64,000 nucleotides of DNA from Chlorocebus sabaeus (GCF_047675955.1 NC_132915.1:46073026-46137025), one strand, 5' to 3'. Positions 24,583 through 36,819 are shown, counted from the stretch's first letter. Notes: a model not told the origin generated them from the sequence alone. Numbers and translations: made by a program.

Positions 24583-25904
24583 AGATGATAGTGATTTTAC
24601 ATGAAGTTAGAAAACAAATAAAACATACAGCATGAAGTGGTCAAGAGGGAGAACCTATCATTCAGGTCTTCTCCAGGCTAGTGGTGAGTGGCAGAAAACT
24701 ACACAGCATGTTACTTTCCAATGATAAAATCCAACCTTCCTAACATCCCATTCATTCTGCTAAAAATGAACACAACACACCCAGCAAAATAATGCTCAAG
24801 TACCATGTCACAAACGGTGGTAACATCATCTTTAACCAAGGCCTAATGTTTGAAAACTACTGAGAGCTATATATGCACTGGTGTCCACCAGGCCCTCCTG
24901 CTGTACACTGATCACTCCCTCCTGGAAGACTATAGCAAGTGGGGGGGGGGGGGGGGAACTAATCCTAACATGAAGTCCCTTAATGTCCCTTTACTACTTA
25001 TTTATTTGAGTTACCAAGTATGTGACGATAATTAAAATAAGAACTGGGATTGGTTCCTAATAAAAGTTAACTTTGCTCTCTCTTTTCCACCCACACAAAA
25101 GTAATTCTGTTTAGGAACTTTAATTTTGTTGGCCCCAACCCACCCTTGGGGTGTGTAGCTCGTTCACTGCCAGTAATTGCTTCCATACAATTCTGTGTTT
25201 TAAAACATGTTTGCATACTTATGATGATACATGACATTTATATTACATTTGAAACTCCAAACAGGCATAGAGATCGTATTTTCTGTATTAAGAAATGGAG
25301 TCTATGCACAGCATACCAAAGTAGCCACTAGAAAAAAAGTGACCTCAATTTCATTTTTATTTTCAAATCTGTCTCTGAATTTTTGGCCTCCTGAACTTTA
25401 AAAAAATTAATTGGAAACACAAACTCATTCATCTGGTAAGTAACTCAACCTAAAAATCTGTGACAAGAGACCATGAGTATATATCCCGTCATATACCCAA
25501 ATTAATAGTACCCAGGTCAATATGCCATAAATTGCATTGGTTAATAATCATTTTACTTAAGACAATTTCATTGGCCTTTTTACAAGACTCACCTTAAATA
25601 TAACAAAAATAGAAAACATACAATAATTATAGCTCACATTTCCTTTCTTGAAATTACTAATACAACATTTTAACCCATGTACTAGTTCATTAATGTGGAA
25701 TTATACAAGTTGACATAACTTTACTTACTTGTGGGGTTTTTTTTTTTTTTTTAAATAAAAAGCAATTATCTTTCTACCTTAAAAATCAAATTCTAAGATT
25801 TGGTACCTAAATTTGATAAATTGAATTTGTTCTTCACAATAAGCTTATGGTCAATGAAAGACTCAAAATTATCCCAAAAATAAATGAGAGTGGCAGAAAC
25901 ATAA
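24583..25904. other. Unique AT-rich DNA with a poly-G run
   Basis: No repeat family or exon recognised. Holds the G run at 24941-24956 and a T run of about 14 near 25739-25752. Confidence 0.4.
24941..24956. repeat. Poly-G homopolymer
   Basis: Sixteen consecutive Gs. Runs this long are rare in primate DNA compared with A/T runs and are prone to slippage and sequencing error. Confidence 0.85.
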
Positions 25905-25988
25905 ATGAGAGGGAGGGAGGGAAGGAGGAGCAAGAAGGGAGGAGGGATGGGGAAGAAGGGAAGGAAGAAGAAAGGAGGAGAGAGAGAA
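25905..25988. repeat. Polypurine (GGGA/GGAA)n tract
   Basis: About 80 bases almost wholly purine on the plus strand, built from GGGA, GGAA and GAAG units. It has several G triplets, so it could adopt triplex or quadruplex structure. The proline/serine-rich minus-strand frames across it are a by-product. Confidence 0.85.
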
Positions 25989-28374
25989 CATCTTCTGTAA
26001 GGATATGAAACCCACTGTGGCATATACTCTGATTTTTTGGAAGGTTGTATCTTCCATCTTAGCTTTTGGTTTAGGAAGAAGTAACACCTCTTTGAAGTCA
26101 GACAAGGGACACAGCAGCTAAGGACTGACGTTTGTACTATCCACACTCTATCATACACAAATATTTAGTATTCTACACCCATTTGAGGGATTTTTGTCTC
26201 TAATACGGTAAACATACACAGAGACAGTCTTATTAGGTAAAAACTTACTAGGTAAAAACTTAAGCAATTAGAGGATGTTTTCTGGGGGCACAACGTAATT
26301 TTATGAATTGAAAATGTAATTGGATTTTATTCCAGCTAAAGCTACTAAAATGCAATAATAATTTGCTTAAAATATACACATAAGATTTCAGATCTATTTT
26401 GGAGAAGCAAAAATGCACCCCTGAAATGAAGGGATAAAAGATAAATTTTGCTTTCTACACAGATGGAAACAATATTACTCAATATTATTAAATCTGTTAT
26501 TATTAACATTTTAGTCAAAACTAGTGCCTTTTAAATAGAAATATTTGACTTTAGAAAAGGTGAAATATGCTTAGGTAATGAAATGCACATAGTCACAGAA
26601 TCACCACCTGGTCCCCTCCAAAACTAAATTTTAAAACCAACCCCAAACTCTTTCAGTAAAAGTAACAGGTTTTTTTCCATGGGCTATAATCATTCAGGAA
26701 TGATGTCTTAATTAAAGCTGGGCAATGAAACTGTGTATTAAGCTTAGTATGTCAAGTCAAAAAACTTACTTCTTAGCACAACAGGGCATACTCATAATTT
26801 CTTAATGTGTCCGGTTAGGTCTACATATTAGCAGAGATGTAAACGATATCACTTTTCAACCTTAACCGTGAATTTCTTCACTTTTACTGCTTTCTGTCTC
26901 AACTTTAATGTTCTTTTAATGTAGTTTTTCCTGTGTAATATATCATATTTATCTCTGTAACCATCCATCAGTATTTCCTTTAATTGAGGTTAATTTCTTT
27001 CAACTTGGGGGAAGGTGGGAGGGATAAGGGGAATCCTCATTCTGCAGCTCTGAACACGAACAGCATTCACAGCTGCTGATTTTTTAATCATAAGGGCTGC
27101 TTTTCAGGATGCTTAAATTCCTCAAATCTGCCCCACTGCCCTCCAATCTGGACCTAAATCAACAATCTACTGGGATGGGAACCCAGTTCCCACCCAGAAC
27201 CACTGAATGAAAAATTTCTATCTAACTAAAATCCCTCCAGCTGCAATCTAAGTCCTTTTGTTTATTTTCACTCAAATGGCTAACAGCTGGTACTACCTTC
27301 CATGCAAAATAATTTCATGTGTTTGAAAACAATGATTAACTCATACCTTGGTCTTTACTTCTCCAGACCACAAAAATCAGTTCATTTCTCAAATCTTTTA
27401 AACATCTTCTACTTTTACCTCTGGGCTACAGGTCCTGTTGGAGTTTGGAATCATCAAATGGCCAGAAATAACTGAAATGAATTAAATGCTTTGGGAAGGT
27501 TACTTTGCTTTTCCTGAAGAGTCTAGTGTAGGGGCTTTAGAGTGGGCTCTCACAAAAAGCTGGTTGGAGGCTGCTCTCCCCACACAAAAAACAACTCCCC
27601 CACCCAGTTTTATGGAGTAAAGATGAACCAAAGAGAGGAAAGAGGGACTTCGCAAGCGTAAATACAGAGCCTAACAATTTTTAAAGTCACCATTAAGAAG
27701 AGACTGGACAAAGGGTTTTGACATGCTAATCACTATCTGGCTACCTTACATAGCATAGTCTACCTAAGCATCTCTGAACATTATATACTTCATTCCCAAA
27801 GGAGAATCTAGAAGATCTTAAGAGGGAGGGAGAGGGATGAAATCTACGCCAAGGTCAGCCCAGAAAGCCAGATGGTAGACTCTCTCCATATTATAGACCA
27901 GAAGTAACCAGTCAATTAAATCACAAGTATTCATCAAGTGCCTCACACTCAATAGGCATGCAATGAGTATTAAACTGAAATACTGGAGGACCGGGGAGAA
28001 CCTTCTCAGTTTGGGCAGTCCTCAGCAATGGGGTAAAACTGGCTGGGGGTCAGTGCTCAGAGAGACACAAGGAAATAATTACATACAATGTGATAGGCCC
28101 CTAAGGGCAGTACATGCCAAGGGATATGGGAGAGAAAACTCAAATCGGGCTAGTAAATTGGGCCAGGGAGGATTTTTTTTTTTGTAGAGCTGAGCCTTTC
28201 CGGAGATCAGTGCTGAGGACAGAAACGGCTTCAGAGTAGAGTCAGCCTATATACAGAGTTGAGGGAGATTAGAAGCCAAAGGAGGCACTGGGGAAAAAGT
28301 ATGAGAGGGTTGTATGCTCTGCCAAGAGGTTCATATATTATCTATAGACAGTATAAAGCCAAAATTTGCTGTGT
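25989..28374. other. Unique DNA, no gene seen
   Basis: No recognisable repeat or coding frame. Includes a 13-bp direct duplication AGGTAAAAACTTA at about 26235-26262. The 74-codon frame at 27963-28187 ends in a homopolymer and has no domain. Confidence 0.4.
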
Positions 28375-28655
28375 TTTATTTTAAATTTTTATTATTGAGG
28401 TTTTCAAACATGTATTACACAAATGTAAACAGTGTAATAGCCCTCTGTGAGTCTCACTACCTAACTTCAACAATTATCAGCACATGGTCAGTCTTGTTTC
28501 ACCTCTCCCAAAATTCCCTTTACCTCCCTCCTCCACTGGATAATTTTTAAGAAAATCCAAAACATGACATTATTTCACTAGTGAATACCTCAGTAGCTAT
28601 CAAAGACTTTTAAGATCTGACATTCTCAAATCTATCAGGGTAAGAGGTGAAGAGG
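28375..28655 (+). repeat. L1M 3'-region fragment
   Basis: Matches old L1 3' sequence: TTATTGAGGTTTTCAAACAT, TAACTTCAACAATTATCAGC, CATGGTCAGTCTTGTTTCAC. Interrupted at its 3' side by the Alu at 28671. Confidence 0.6.
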
Positions 28656-28988
28656 CAGGTTATGCAATTTTTTTATTTTTTATTTTTTTTTTGAGATGAA
28701 GTTTCGTTCTTTCACCCAGGCTGAAGTGAAGTAGCACAATCTTGGCTCGCTGCAACCTCCACCTCCTGGGTTCAAGCAATTCTCCTGCCTCAGCCTCCCA
28801 AGCAGCTGGGATTACAGGTGCCCGCCAACACACCCGGCTAATTTTTGTATTTTTAGTAGAGTCGGGGTTTCACCATGTTGGCCGGGCTGGTCTCAAACTC
28901 CTGACCTCAGGTGATCCACCCACCTCAGCCTCCCAAAGTGCTGGGATTACAGGTGAGAACTACTGTGCCAAGCCAGGTTATGCAATTT
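28656..28988 (-). mobile_element. Alu, AluS type, minus strand, with TSD
   Basis: Antisense Alu body 28671-28973. The 15-bp direct repeat CAGGTTATGCAATTT at 28656-28670 and 28974-28988 is perfect. Confidence 0.94.
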
Positions 28989-29384
28989 AGACACAGAAGT
29001 CAGTAAGAGCCACCAAGCAGTGACAGTGAAGGTAGGGAAGTTATGAGAGATGCCAAGGAATCTTCCCTTAAATCAATCTTCCTATTCAGAAGACGGTGAG
29101 AAAAGGGGAGTGTTGCAAGAAACTGAGGCGAACTGGGTTTGGATAATGACAATGGAGACATTTAACAAGAATTGGAAAAAAGGAAAAAATGTACAGTTGG
29201 GGAGATATGTTTAGTTTATGTTCAATTTGATAGACCAAATGCACATTTAAGTAGAATAAATGAAAATGAAAATGCCAGGCAAAGAGATGAAAGAGAAAGA
29301 GCTGATCCAGATGATCCAGAGAAGAGAATGAGCGGCTTGGAATCCGACCTAACTCCGTAAGTATTTGAAAACAAACAAGCGGCT
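28989..29384. other. Unique DNA, no gene seen
   Basis: Purine-rich, possibly part of an old L2 body. The 62-codon frame at 29172-29360 is charged and resembles no family I know. Confidence 0.35.
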
Positions 29385-29490
29385 GGGATAGATACTAGAG
29401 AGACAGAGAAGTGGTCCCTACCCTCAAGGAACTTTTAGTCTAATTGGAGAAACAGAAAAACTGCCTACATAAACAAACAAATGCAAAATT
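29385..29490 (-). repeat. L2 3'-end fragment, antisense
   Basis: The L2 antisense signature CCCTACCCTCAAGGAACTTT, TAGTCTAATTGGAGAAACAG and AAACAAACAAATG is clear. Confidence 0.65.
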
Positions 29491-29954
29491 AGGATACATG
29501 CTTAAAAAGGAAATTTATCAAAAGCGATATATGACTTGAAATAATGGAGACTGGACTAAGATCTTATTAAATCACGGGTTGAATTTAAACAGGGTTCAGA
29601 AATGAGAGAAAGACAGAAAGCAGAGCAGGAAACCTTGAAAAGCAGACAAATGGCGCAGACAGTGACAGGAGAATAGAAGAGGGGAAGAAGCAGCTGAAAA
29701 GTAGGTAGGGGGCAGAACTTCCAGAGACCTGAAATGGGGAACAATGGAAGAGGATTAGGTAAAAAGATCCATCACTAGGCAATACAAAAGAAAGCAATGG
29801 GTTTTCCGTAAGAATTACAAATAGGATCCTGGAAAAGCATGGTGCCTGCAACTTAAACTTGAAGTCAAAGTTCCTGGGCCTTAACAGCCATATATGATTC
29901 ATATATACAGCACAAAACTAAGTAACTGCCATTTTTGTTTAAGTGTCTTGCCAT
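29491..29954. other. Unique DNA, no gene seen
   Basis: Purine-rich, with minus-strand frames of 62-105 codons at 29556-29902 that are leucine/serine-rich translations of polypurine DNA. Confidence 0.4.
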
Positions 29955-30070
29955 GCCTACAGGTCTGCAGGCTTCATAAGCAGGGACCACGTCTATTCGT
30001 GTCACTGCTGTACTGGAAGTTCTAGCACAGTGCCTAGCATAAAATAGGTGTCTCATAAATAACAGAGATA
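29955..30070 (+). repeat. L2 3'-end fragment, sense
   Basis: GCAGGGACCACGTCTATTCG, then AGCACAGTGCCTAGCATAAA and ATAGGTGTCTCATAAATAAC match the L2 end. Confidence 0.65.
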
Positions 30071-30205
30071 TTATCTCATTCACTCCTCACAACACCAGGT
30101 TAAAGAAGGAGGATCATTCTCTCCCATTTTACTGATAGGGAAAATGCCACTCAGTCAGTGAAAAAACTAACAGAGTCACCTGGTTAATAAGTGATGGGGG
30201 TCACG
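30071..30205 (-). repeat. MIR SINE fragment, antisense
   Basis: CTCATTCACTCCTCACAACA, then CCCATTTTACTGATAGGGAA and a GTCACCTGGTTAATAAGTGA end. Confidence 0.6.
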
Positions 30206-30309
30206 TGACAGGACCCCAAATCAGGGATGGAATCATTGTACAGGCATGAGAGTCAACGGAAAGGAGAGTGGAGCTCAGGGAGGCCATGCAGCTTAAAGGA
30301 CGTGATGTC

Positions 30310-30515
30310 AAAGGCCATGGACTTGGGAATGAGACCAGGCCTGGATCTAAAAATCCCAGTGCTGCCTGCCCCCTTACTAGTCACACAGCTTCCTCATCTA
30401 CAAAGTGACGTAAGTAGTCTCCAAGTTGCCAGCTTAACTTAAAGACCAAATGATGATGGATGTAAAGCATCTAGCAGAATGCCTGGCACACAATAAGCAC
30501 AGGATAACAGCAAGC
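30310..30515 (+). repeat. MIR SINE, sense
   Basis: 'ttcctcatctacaaagtgac' is followed by ATGTAAAGCATCTAGCAGAA and GCCTGGCACACAATAAGCAC, the MIR core and 3' half. Confidence 0.65.
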
Positions 30516-31388
30516 TCTGCCACCTCTTACAAGATTCATGTGGATGGAGCTTGTCATTGAAGCTTGTGGATGTGAGAAAACCCTGATACTGGGAAGTATA
30601 GACCAAACTGTGGCATTTTCAGCCTCTAAGTGGGTGCTCTGGGATAAGTGGAGCCCTCTGGAAATACAGAGAAATTTCCTAGGCCTTGGGAAATCGACAC
30701 AAACCCTGTGGGGAGGAGAGGCTGCATACCTACAGCCTATGGTTTTGCTCAATGAATTACTTGACCCAAAATGAATGTCAGGCCCAGCAGTCACGGCCAG
30801 AAACAGAAGGTCATTTCTTCCTAAAGCAGTTCAACAGCAGAGGAAACTAACATAGCCCCATGGCTCAGTGCTAACCTGGAAGGTATGGACCAAATCTCAG
30901 AAAGTGAGGGACTGAACACCCAGAGATACAGGAAAGTTTGACATGGGATGTTCATTCACTGCCACCCTAAGATCAGGCCCAATCCTGTGTAGTTCATAGA
31001 AATGGGCTGATTGTGCTCTTTCTATTCAGGTAAAACAGAGATGGTGCTTATGAAAAACCTCTCCTCAAAGCTCACTCACCTTAGAAAAATAGTATGATAC
31101 CTCTTAAATAATTCACTGACAATCAGAAGGCAAATTACTGACGTCGATATCTCTAAATTAACTTGGTCTATGGCTTAAGAACTCAACTGACAGGCTTCTG
31201 AAGTCAGAAAGGAACCAAAATGAGCCATATGAATACTGGAGCAACTACTTCCAAATTAGGAGTTTACCCACAATGACCATGGTAACCAATCACCCAGGGG
31301 CTGTTTCACCTGAGAAGTTCTACATCTAACAGCACACCCCTATTTTTCAAAAACCTAACCTCGAGTCATTCAAGAATTTTTTTTCTCT
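30516..31388. other. Unique DNA, no gene seen
   Basis: A 78-codon plus frame at 30538-30774 and a 107-codon minus frame overlap each other. Neither has a recognisable motif. Confidence 0.35.
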
Positions 31389-31608
31389 AGCCTGGGCAAC
31401 ATGGTAAAACCCCAACTCTACAAAAAATACAAAAATGAGCCAGGCATGGTGGTGCACGCCGGCAGACCCAGCTACTCAGGGGCTGAGGTGGGAGAATCGC
31501 TTGAACCCCAGGAGGTGAAGGTTGCAGTGAGCCAAGATAGTGAGATCATGCCACTGCACTCCAGCCTCAGCAACAAAGCAGGACCCTGTCTCAAAAAGAA
31601 AAGAAAAA
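31389..31608 (+). mobile_element. 5'-truncated Alu (AluJ/S)
   Basis: Begins at AGCCTGGGCAACATGG in the left arm and ends in an AAAAGAAAAG tail that directly abuts the next Alu. Confidence 0.88.
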
Positions 31609-31899
31609 GGCTGGGCTCGGTGGCTCACGCCTGTAATCCCAGCAGTTTGGGAGGCTGAGGCAGGTGGATTACTTAAGGCCAGGTGTTTATGACCAGCCTG
31701 GCCAACATGGCAAAACCCCATCTCTACTAAAAATACACAATTAGCTGAGTGTGGTGCCGCATGCCTGTAATCCCAGCTACTCGGGAGGCTGAGGCACAAG
31801 AATCGCTTCAACCCAGGAGGCAGAGGTTGCAGTGAGCCAAGATCACGCCACTGCTCTCCAGCCTGGGCGACAGAGCGAGACTCTATCTCCAAAAAAAAG
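31609..31899 (+). mobile_element. Alu, AluS type, in the tail of another Alu
   Basis: Full-length Alu starting immediately after the A-rich tail of the truncated Alu at 31389, a common head-to-tail arrangement because A-rich tails are L1 endonuclease targets. Ends in an A run at 31891-31898. Confidence 0.92.
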
Positions 31900-32829
31900 A
31901 ATTCTTAGCAAGGATATCTAATTTGGAGTGGAATGTGCTATATCTATCCTCAGGACAAGAGGTGGCACTGAGTATAACAGGTATGAAAAAAGGTATCAGT
32001 TCGGTGAGACTGATAGGCTTACAACCCTCTATACTTAAAACAAGGTTTTCAACACAAGCTACTTCAGAAATAATAAATCTTTCAACAGACAGTGTAGTAC
32101 AATGTGTTCCCAGGTATGTGAGATCAAAACTCAACTCCTACTGTCTGCAATCCCAGAAGTTCATTAAATACTGCTATATGGCACCCAAGGTTTGGTTTTA
32201 AGATATGTGTTCATTTTCATCCAAGAGGCAGCTACAAGTATAGGCAGAGTATGTGTCACAGTTGGCTTGCCTAGCATATCCTGCATGAATAGTCAGCAAA
32301 AAAGATAAGACGTTTACAGATTTTAAAAGCCCACCAACAGCAATACATGAACCATAATGACAAGACAAAGCCTCACTCCAAAGGACATTCAACTTGATAA
32401 AGGTGTCACTATTCACAGTTACACTCTTACCATTTATATTTTTTCTCATAAAAGAATGTATTTAACACTTTCTTCAATTTTCCCTAGAAAGGCATCTTTT
32501 GCTAAATGACAGGTAAACTCTGCCAAGAAATTTAAGACTGATTTTATTACCCTCACTACCCTAATCCTCAATAAAGAGGCAACATTTCCAACATTGAAAT
32601 ATTTTAGCAAGCACAGTTTTAAGTTAAAGTAGTATCTTTACAGTTGGTGGTAGGGGGGAGGATGGCAGGGACTATAAATGAAAAAAGAATTTTTAAATCC
32701 CTGTTGCATTATCTACCAGATGTAAGTGAATAATAACTAATATGTCTGCAGCCTCAGCCTTAATCTTAAAACAAATGATAGTATTCAAATATAATATTTT
32801 ACACATGCAGACTGATAACAGGTTTTTCC
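31900..32829. other. Unique AT-rich DNA, no gene seen
   Basis: Frames of 83-92 codons at 31883-32449 show no domain. No repeat recognised. Confidence 0.4.
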
Positions 32830-34640
32830 TTTATTTCTTGAAGAGTCTGTGAACCACACAATACAAAGTACAATGTATTTAATGAAAGGTTTCCAGGCTG
32901 ATTTCCCTACAGGTTATTTTCTTTCTTTTCTCTGGAACCCACACACAGGGTATACTGCAGGGACCAGGGGTGTATATAAAAATAAACTGTGAGCCAGTAT
33001 CAGAGCTGATACCCTTCTCCTACAGGGGCAAGTGAATTATTAGATCTGTGTCATGAGTGTTTTTTTTTAATATGCCATTGTTCCCACTTGAGCACATTAA
33101 ATTTTCCATATCCACTTTTAAACCAATATAACCTTTTTTTCCTTGTTCATAATGTTCATGCTGTACACTAACAGGGAGAAAATCCAATAGCTTAAGTCAT
33201 CATATAGTAGTTATATGTAAAGCTTAGTAGATGAAAACCTTTTGCGTTTTCCCCCTCTTTGAACTGATACCATATGAAGTTGGCTAAAACCTAGGAAAAA
33301 AAAAACTCACACCTCATGGGAAACTGTACTAATTTTTTTTGTCTTTTATGATTGATCACAAATCCATTTTGAACATTACACATTTTTTTAAAGTTTATTA
33401 TAACTGGTTCAACATCTTCAAGCCCAACAAATTGAAGATGCTGGAATCTTTTGGTCTGGAAGATGTGTTTGCCAATTATTTTTGCACTAGTGCACATAAA
33501 CAGGGAAGACTGGATCTTAGGTAGCAGTTATACATTCCTGTACAAAATAATTGTATATTCTATGAAGACTGATTCTTTTTCTGGAGAAATATACAACAAC
33601 ACAAGGGAAATCTTGTACTAGCAGCCTAACTGAAGTGGCAAGATACAATATTAGAAAAACAGAGCTACTTTCATTACTGTGATGCTGTGTGTCAGAATGT
33701 CTCTCCTTAATGAACCTGTTTGCAATAAGACTCCGGGTGCAAAGAGGCTATTTAGAGAGACTACTGTGTCTATAGCGAGTCCTTCAAATATCTTCCCACT
33801 ATTAGACATGCCGCATTGACCAATTCTGTCCTGATTGCTGTTCTTTTTAGTATCAAGGGACACTCTTGCCCAGACAGACGGATGGATCAGACACTGCAGT
33901 TCATAAAATGTTTACACTGTACACACACATGCACTATGGTACAAGCTACTGAGCTCCAGATCATACAGTGAGTTGAATGTGGCAGTGTCATATGAAGGCT
34001 TATGACTTTGCAATATCAATGAAAGGATTTAGGTTAAACTTTGCTCATCCTGCCTGCCTGTCACTCTCAACAAAAAGCCTTTTTTCCCCCTCTCTCTTTC
34101 AGGATATGTCCATTCCCATTGCTTACATGGGAACACTTCAGGCAAATCTTTTTGGCATCATAAGGTTTTCTCATTCTGTTGAGATTTTTCTCCTAATTGC
34201 TGACAAGAAAAGAAGACTACACATGTCATGCAATCAGGAAAAAAAAAAAAAGGGGTGAGGGACAGTGCAATAATAATAATTTTAAAATAGTCCAAAAGGC
34301 TTCCTAAAAAGATGTGAAATTCCAACTCACACTGACAGCCGCTGAGATAAAGGGCTTGTCGCTACAGTAAACGACGCATCAGCAACCTTTTTACCAAGTA
34401 TTAACATGAGAGCCCAAGGTGCTTGGAAGAAACTTTCCATTCATCTTACGCTGTGTATGGTCTTATCAGCTGCTGGGTGATGCTGTACCCTCACCTTTCA
34501 CACACCTACATGCCAACTGACCTCTACAAAAGCCTTTTTCCTCTTGTGCATTTTCTAACAGTATCCTTTCTATTTGAATACAAATAATGTGCTTGCCAAC
34601 AAGTTGCAGATGGTATTATCCCACGCCCCCAATCTCATCT
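32830..34640 (-). other. Candidate 3' UTR on the minus strand
   Basis: About 1.8 kb free of recognised repeats. On the minus strand an AATAAA (32830-32835) and an upstream ATTAAA (about 32879-32884) sit at one edge. Near 34340-34400 there are closely spaced CpGs in an AT-rich setting. Both are typical of, but not specific to, conserved 3' UTRs. No adjoining coding exon was identified. Confidence 0.2.
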
Positions 34641-34690
34641 GCCAAATAGAAAGAACTTCAAGCCCAAACATCCAAACTGACGGTATGCTC

Positions 34691-34994
34691 TTTTTTTTTT
34701 TTTTTTTTTAAAAGACAGAGTCTCACTCTACTGCCCAGGCTGGAGTACAGTATCACGATATCAGATCACTGCAACCTTTGTCTCCTGGGCTCAAAGGAGT
34801 CTCATGCCTTATCCTCCCAAGTAACTGGGATTACAGGCACCCGCCACCACACCTGGCTAATTTTTTTATTTTTAGTAGAGACAAGGTTGTACTATGTTGG
34901 CCAGGCTGGTCTCAAATTCCTGACCTCAAGTGATCGGCCCCACCTCAGCCTCCCTAAGTGCTGGGATTACAGCTGTGAGCCACCGTGCACAGCC
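34691..34994 (-). mobile_element. Alu, AluS type, minus strand
   Basis: T run 34691-34709, then antisense Alu to GTGCACAGCC. Imperfect flanking similarity (ACTGACGGTATGC versus ATTGCCAGTATAC) may be a decayed target-site duplication. Confidence 0.92.
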
Positions 34995-35440
34995 TAAATT
35001 GCCAGTATACTAATAAGTACAATTACTATTCGTTACATCTTATAAGGAACCAGAACTGCACATCGAACTGAATCTGGATTTGTTGAACCAAATGAATCCA
35101 ATGACAGTTTCAAATCTATTTAAAAATTTCTGTAACCACCTCCTTTTTTCTAGGCTCAACCTTATATCCTATCAGGCCTGACATACAGACCACAGCTTGT
35201 GCTGTAGCTTAGGCTTCGAAAGACATCTGGAGTATCTATGATTTCAGTGTTTATTTCCTCATCCAAAACTTACAAATAAGGCTTTTATTAAATTACTCTG
35301 AACATTTATTAAAAACATACAAGCATTTCTTAATCAAGATATCTGCAGTACTGTAAGCCTGTTTAAACATACTGAGTATATGACTCCAGATTTAGGAGCT
35401 AGAGGGTCCAGAAAGATCTGGTAGCAGTCACCCTTTTTCT
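34995..35440. other. Unique AT-rich DNA, no gene seen
   Basis: No repeat or exon recognised. Confidence 0.4.
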
Positions 35441-35487
35441 ACAAAAAAACAAAACAAAACAAAACAAAAAAAAAACAAAAAAAAAAC
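35441..35487. repeat. (AAAAC)n simple repeat
   Basis: About 47 bases of A-rich sequence with regularly spaced single Cs (AAAAC units). Unlike most such tracts here it is not attached to an Alu body. Confidence 0.85.
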
Positions 35488-35768
35488 TAAGGCTACAAAA
35501 TATTTAAGGAAACCTGTTTTGGGCTGAACGACCCAGGACCCTGAGCTAAGCCTCTGGATGCCTTATCTGCTGGCCTATCCCACAAAAGACTGTATATCTG
35601 TTATCCAGTGACCCTCTTGTATTTTGCCAATGAAGCGTTTTTTATTTGTTTTTGATTTTACTAAAATATGCTCAGTTATATCTGCCACATACAACAGTAT
35701 AGAGAAAAACTACATGTAATTACAAGGAATACAGATAATCCAAACATTATTTCTAGATAACTTTAGAA

Positions 35769-35955
35769 CAGCTGTTTTCAAAGTAGTATCTCACAAGTAG
35801 CAGCAACAGCATCATCCAGGAACTTGTTAGGAATGCAAATTATCAGCCCCTGACCACTACAGAATCAAAAGACCTGGGGGTAGGGCCCAGCAATCTGTGA
35901 TTACACAAGACAAGCAAATGATAATGATGCATGCTTAAGTTAAATTCTGAGATTC
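35769..35955 (+). repeat. MER5A-type hAT-Charlie DNA transposon relic
   Basis: Non-autonomous cut-and-paste element. Recognised from CAGGAACTTGTTAGGAATGC, then CTGGGGGTAGGGCCCAGCAA and TCTGTGATTACACAAGACAA. The length of about 187 bp fits a near-complete MER5A-like copy. Terminal inverted repeats are too worn to read exactly. Confidence 0.8.
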
Positions 35956-36049
35956 AGGGCATCTTTTGAGATTCATATTTTATTTATAAGTAAATAAAGA
36001 ATGTCCCCTATAAACTCTAATTTGGGATAAGAAGAGCAATATACAGAAG

Positions 36050-36810
36050 TAGCTGCTGGCTCCACAGTGAAGGAGTCCATACCGCTGTTTCTTTAAACAC
36101 TGATTTTGTTACTTGAGAAATAGAAACTCACATGATTTCTTCATGTTGTATGTGTGTTAGAATTAAAACTAAAAATGATTTTTCAGAAACTCCACAGTCT
36201 CTGGTCAAATGTGTGCAGGTGACCAGGCTATCAGTTTCATTCAGTGCCAGCCCTTACTCTTCAAGAGCAATAGCTTCTGAGCAGAAGACTTAATACTCAT
36301 CAAGAGTATCTACTTGAGGAATGGAAAGACCTTGATCCCAACGGGCCTGAACTTTCAGTTCCTCTGTTTCCAGCCTGGTCTGCTGGTCCACCCTTTGGTC
36401 TTCTAGGATTGCTGGAGGGGTGTGTCACTTTCATTTTCCAAGTCCAAATTGATCAATGCTTCTTAAGTCTATTCATCTTGAAGCAGGATGAAGTATTTTT
36501 TGTCAATGTTCTCAATGAGCCTGGTGGTGCTGGGTCTCCACAAACTGGAGTCCTTGCAACACGAAGGCTGCAGAGGAGCTCAGCAATCAGTTCATTTTGA
36601 ACTGTAATAATCCTGCAATGTACAGTGGCTGTGGGCCACCGTGTCCAAAACCAAAACCTACCTGCCCAGCGCAATCGCTGCCTCAGTAGGACTGAGACCA
36701 GAAGTGGAACCCCAACCAGAACAGGCACTTCTACCCTGACTTTCAGCCACGGGGGCCTGCTGGAAACTCCTCCATACTACCCCTACCCCTCAAGTTTACA
36801 ACTATGGCTT
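36050..36810 (-). pseudogene. Possible decayed retrocopy or exon remnant, parent unidentified
   Basis: Less AT-rich than its surroundings. On the minus strand a run of protein-like sequence with internal stops and frame changes can be read, for example DQRVDQQTRLETEELKVQ near 36345-36400 and NELIAELLCSLRVA near 36550-36600. The composition resembles a helical cytoplasmic protein. I do not recognise the parent. No poly-A end was located, so an old repeat or chance frames remain possible. Confidence 0.25.
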
Positions 36811-36819
36811 TAGAATATA

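Noticed and set aside
25793..26158. Proline/serine-rich minus-strand frames
   Set aside because: They are translations of the polypurine tract at 25905-25988.
31476..31892. 138-codon open frame on the minus strand
   Set aside because: It is an antisense Alu translation (FETGSCFVAEAGVQWHDL-type text). The same holds for frames at 803-1076, 2611-2907, 8091-8387, 8902-9224, 21933-22268, 45159-45443, 61079-61537, 61734-62072 and 63114-63320.
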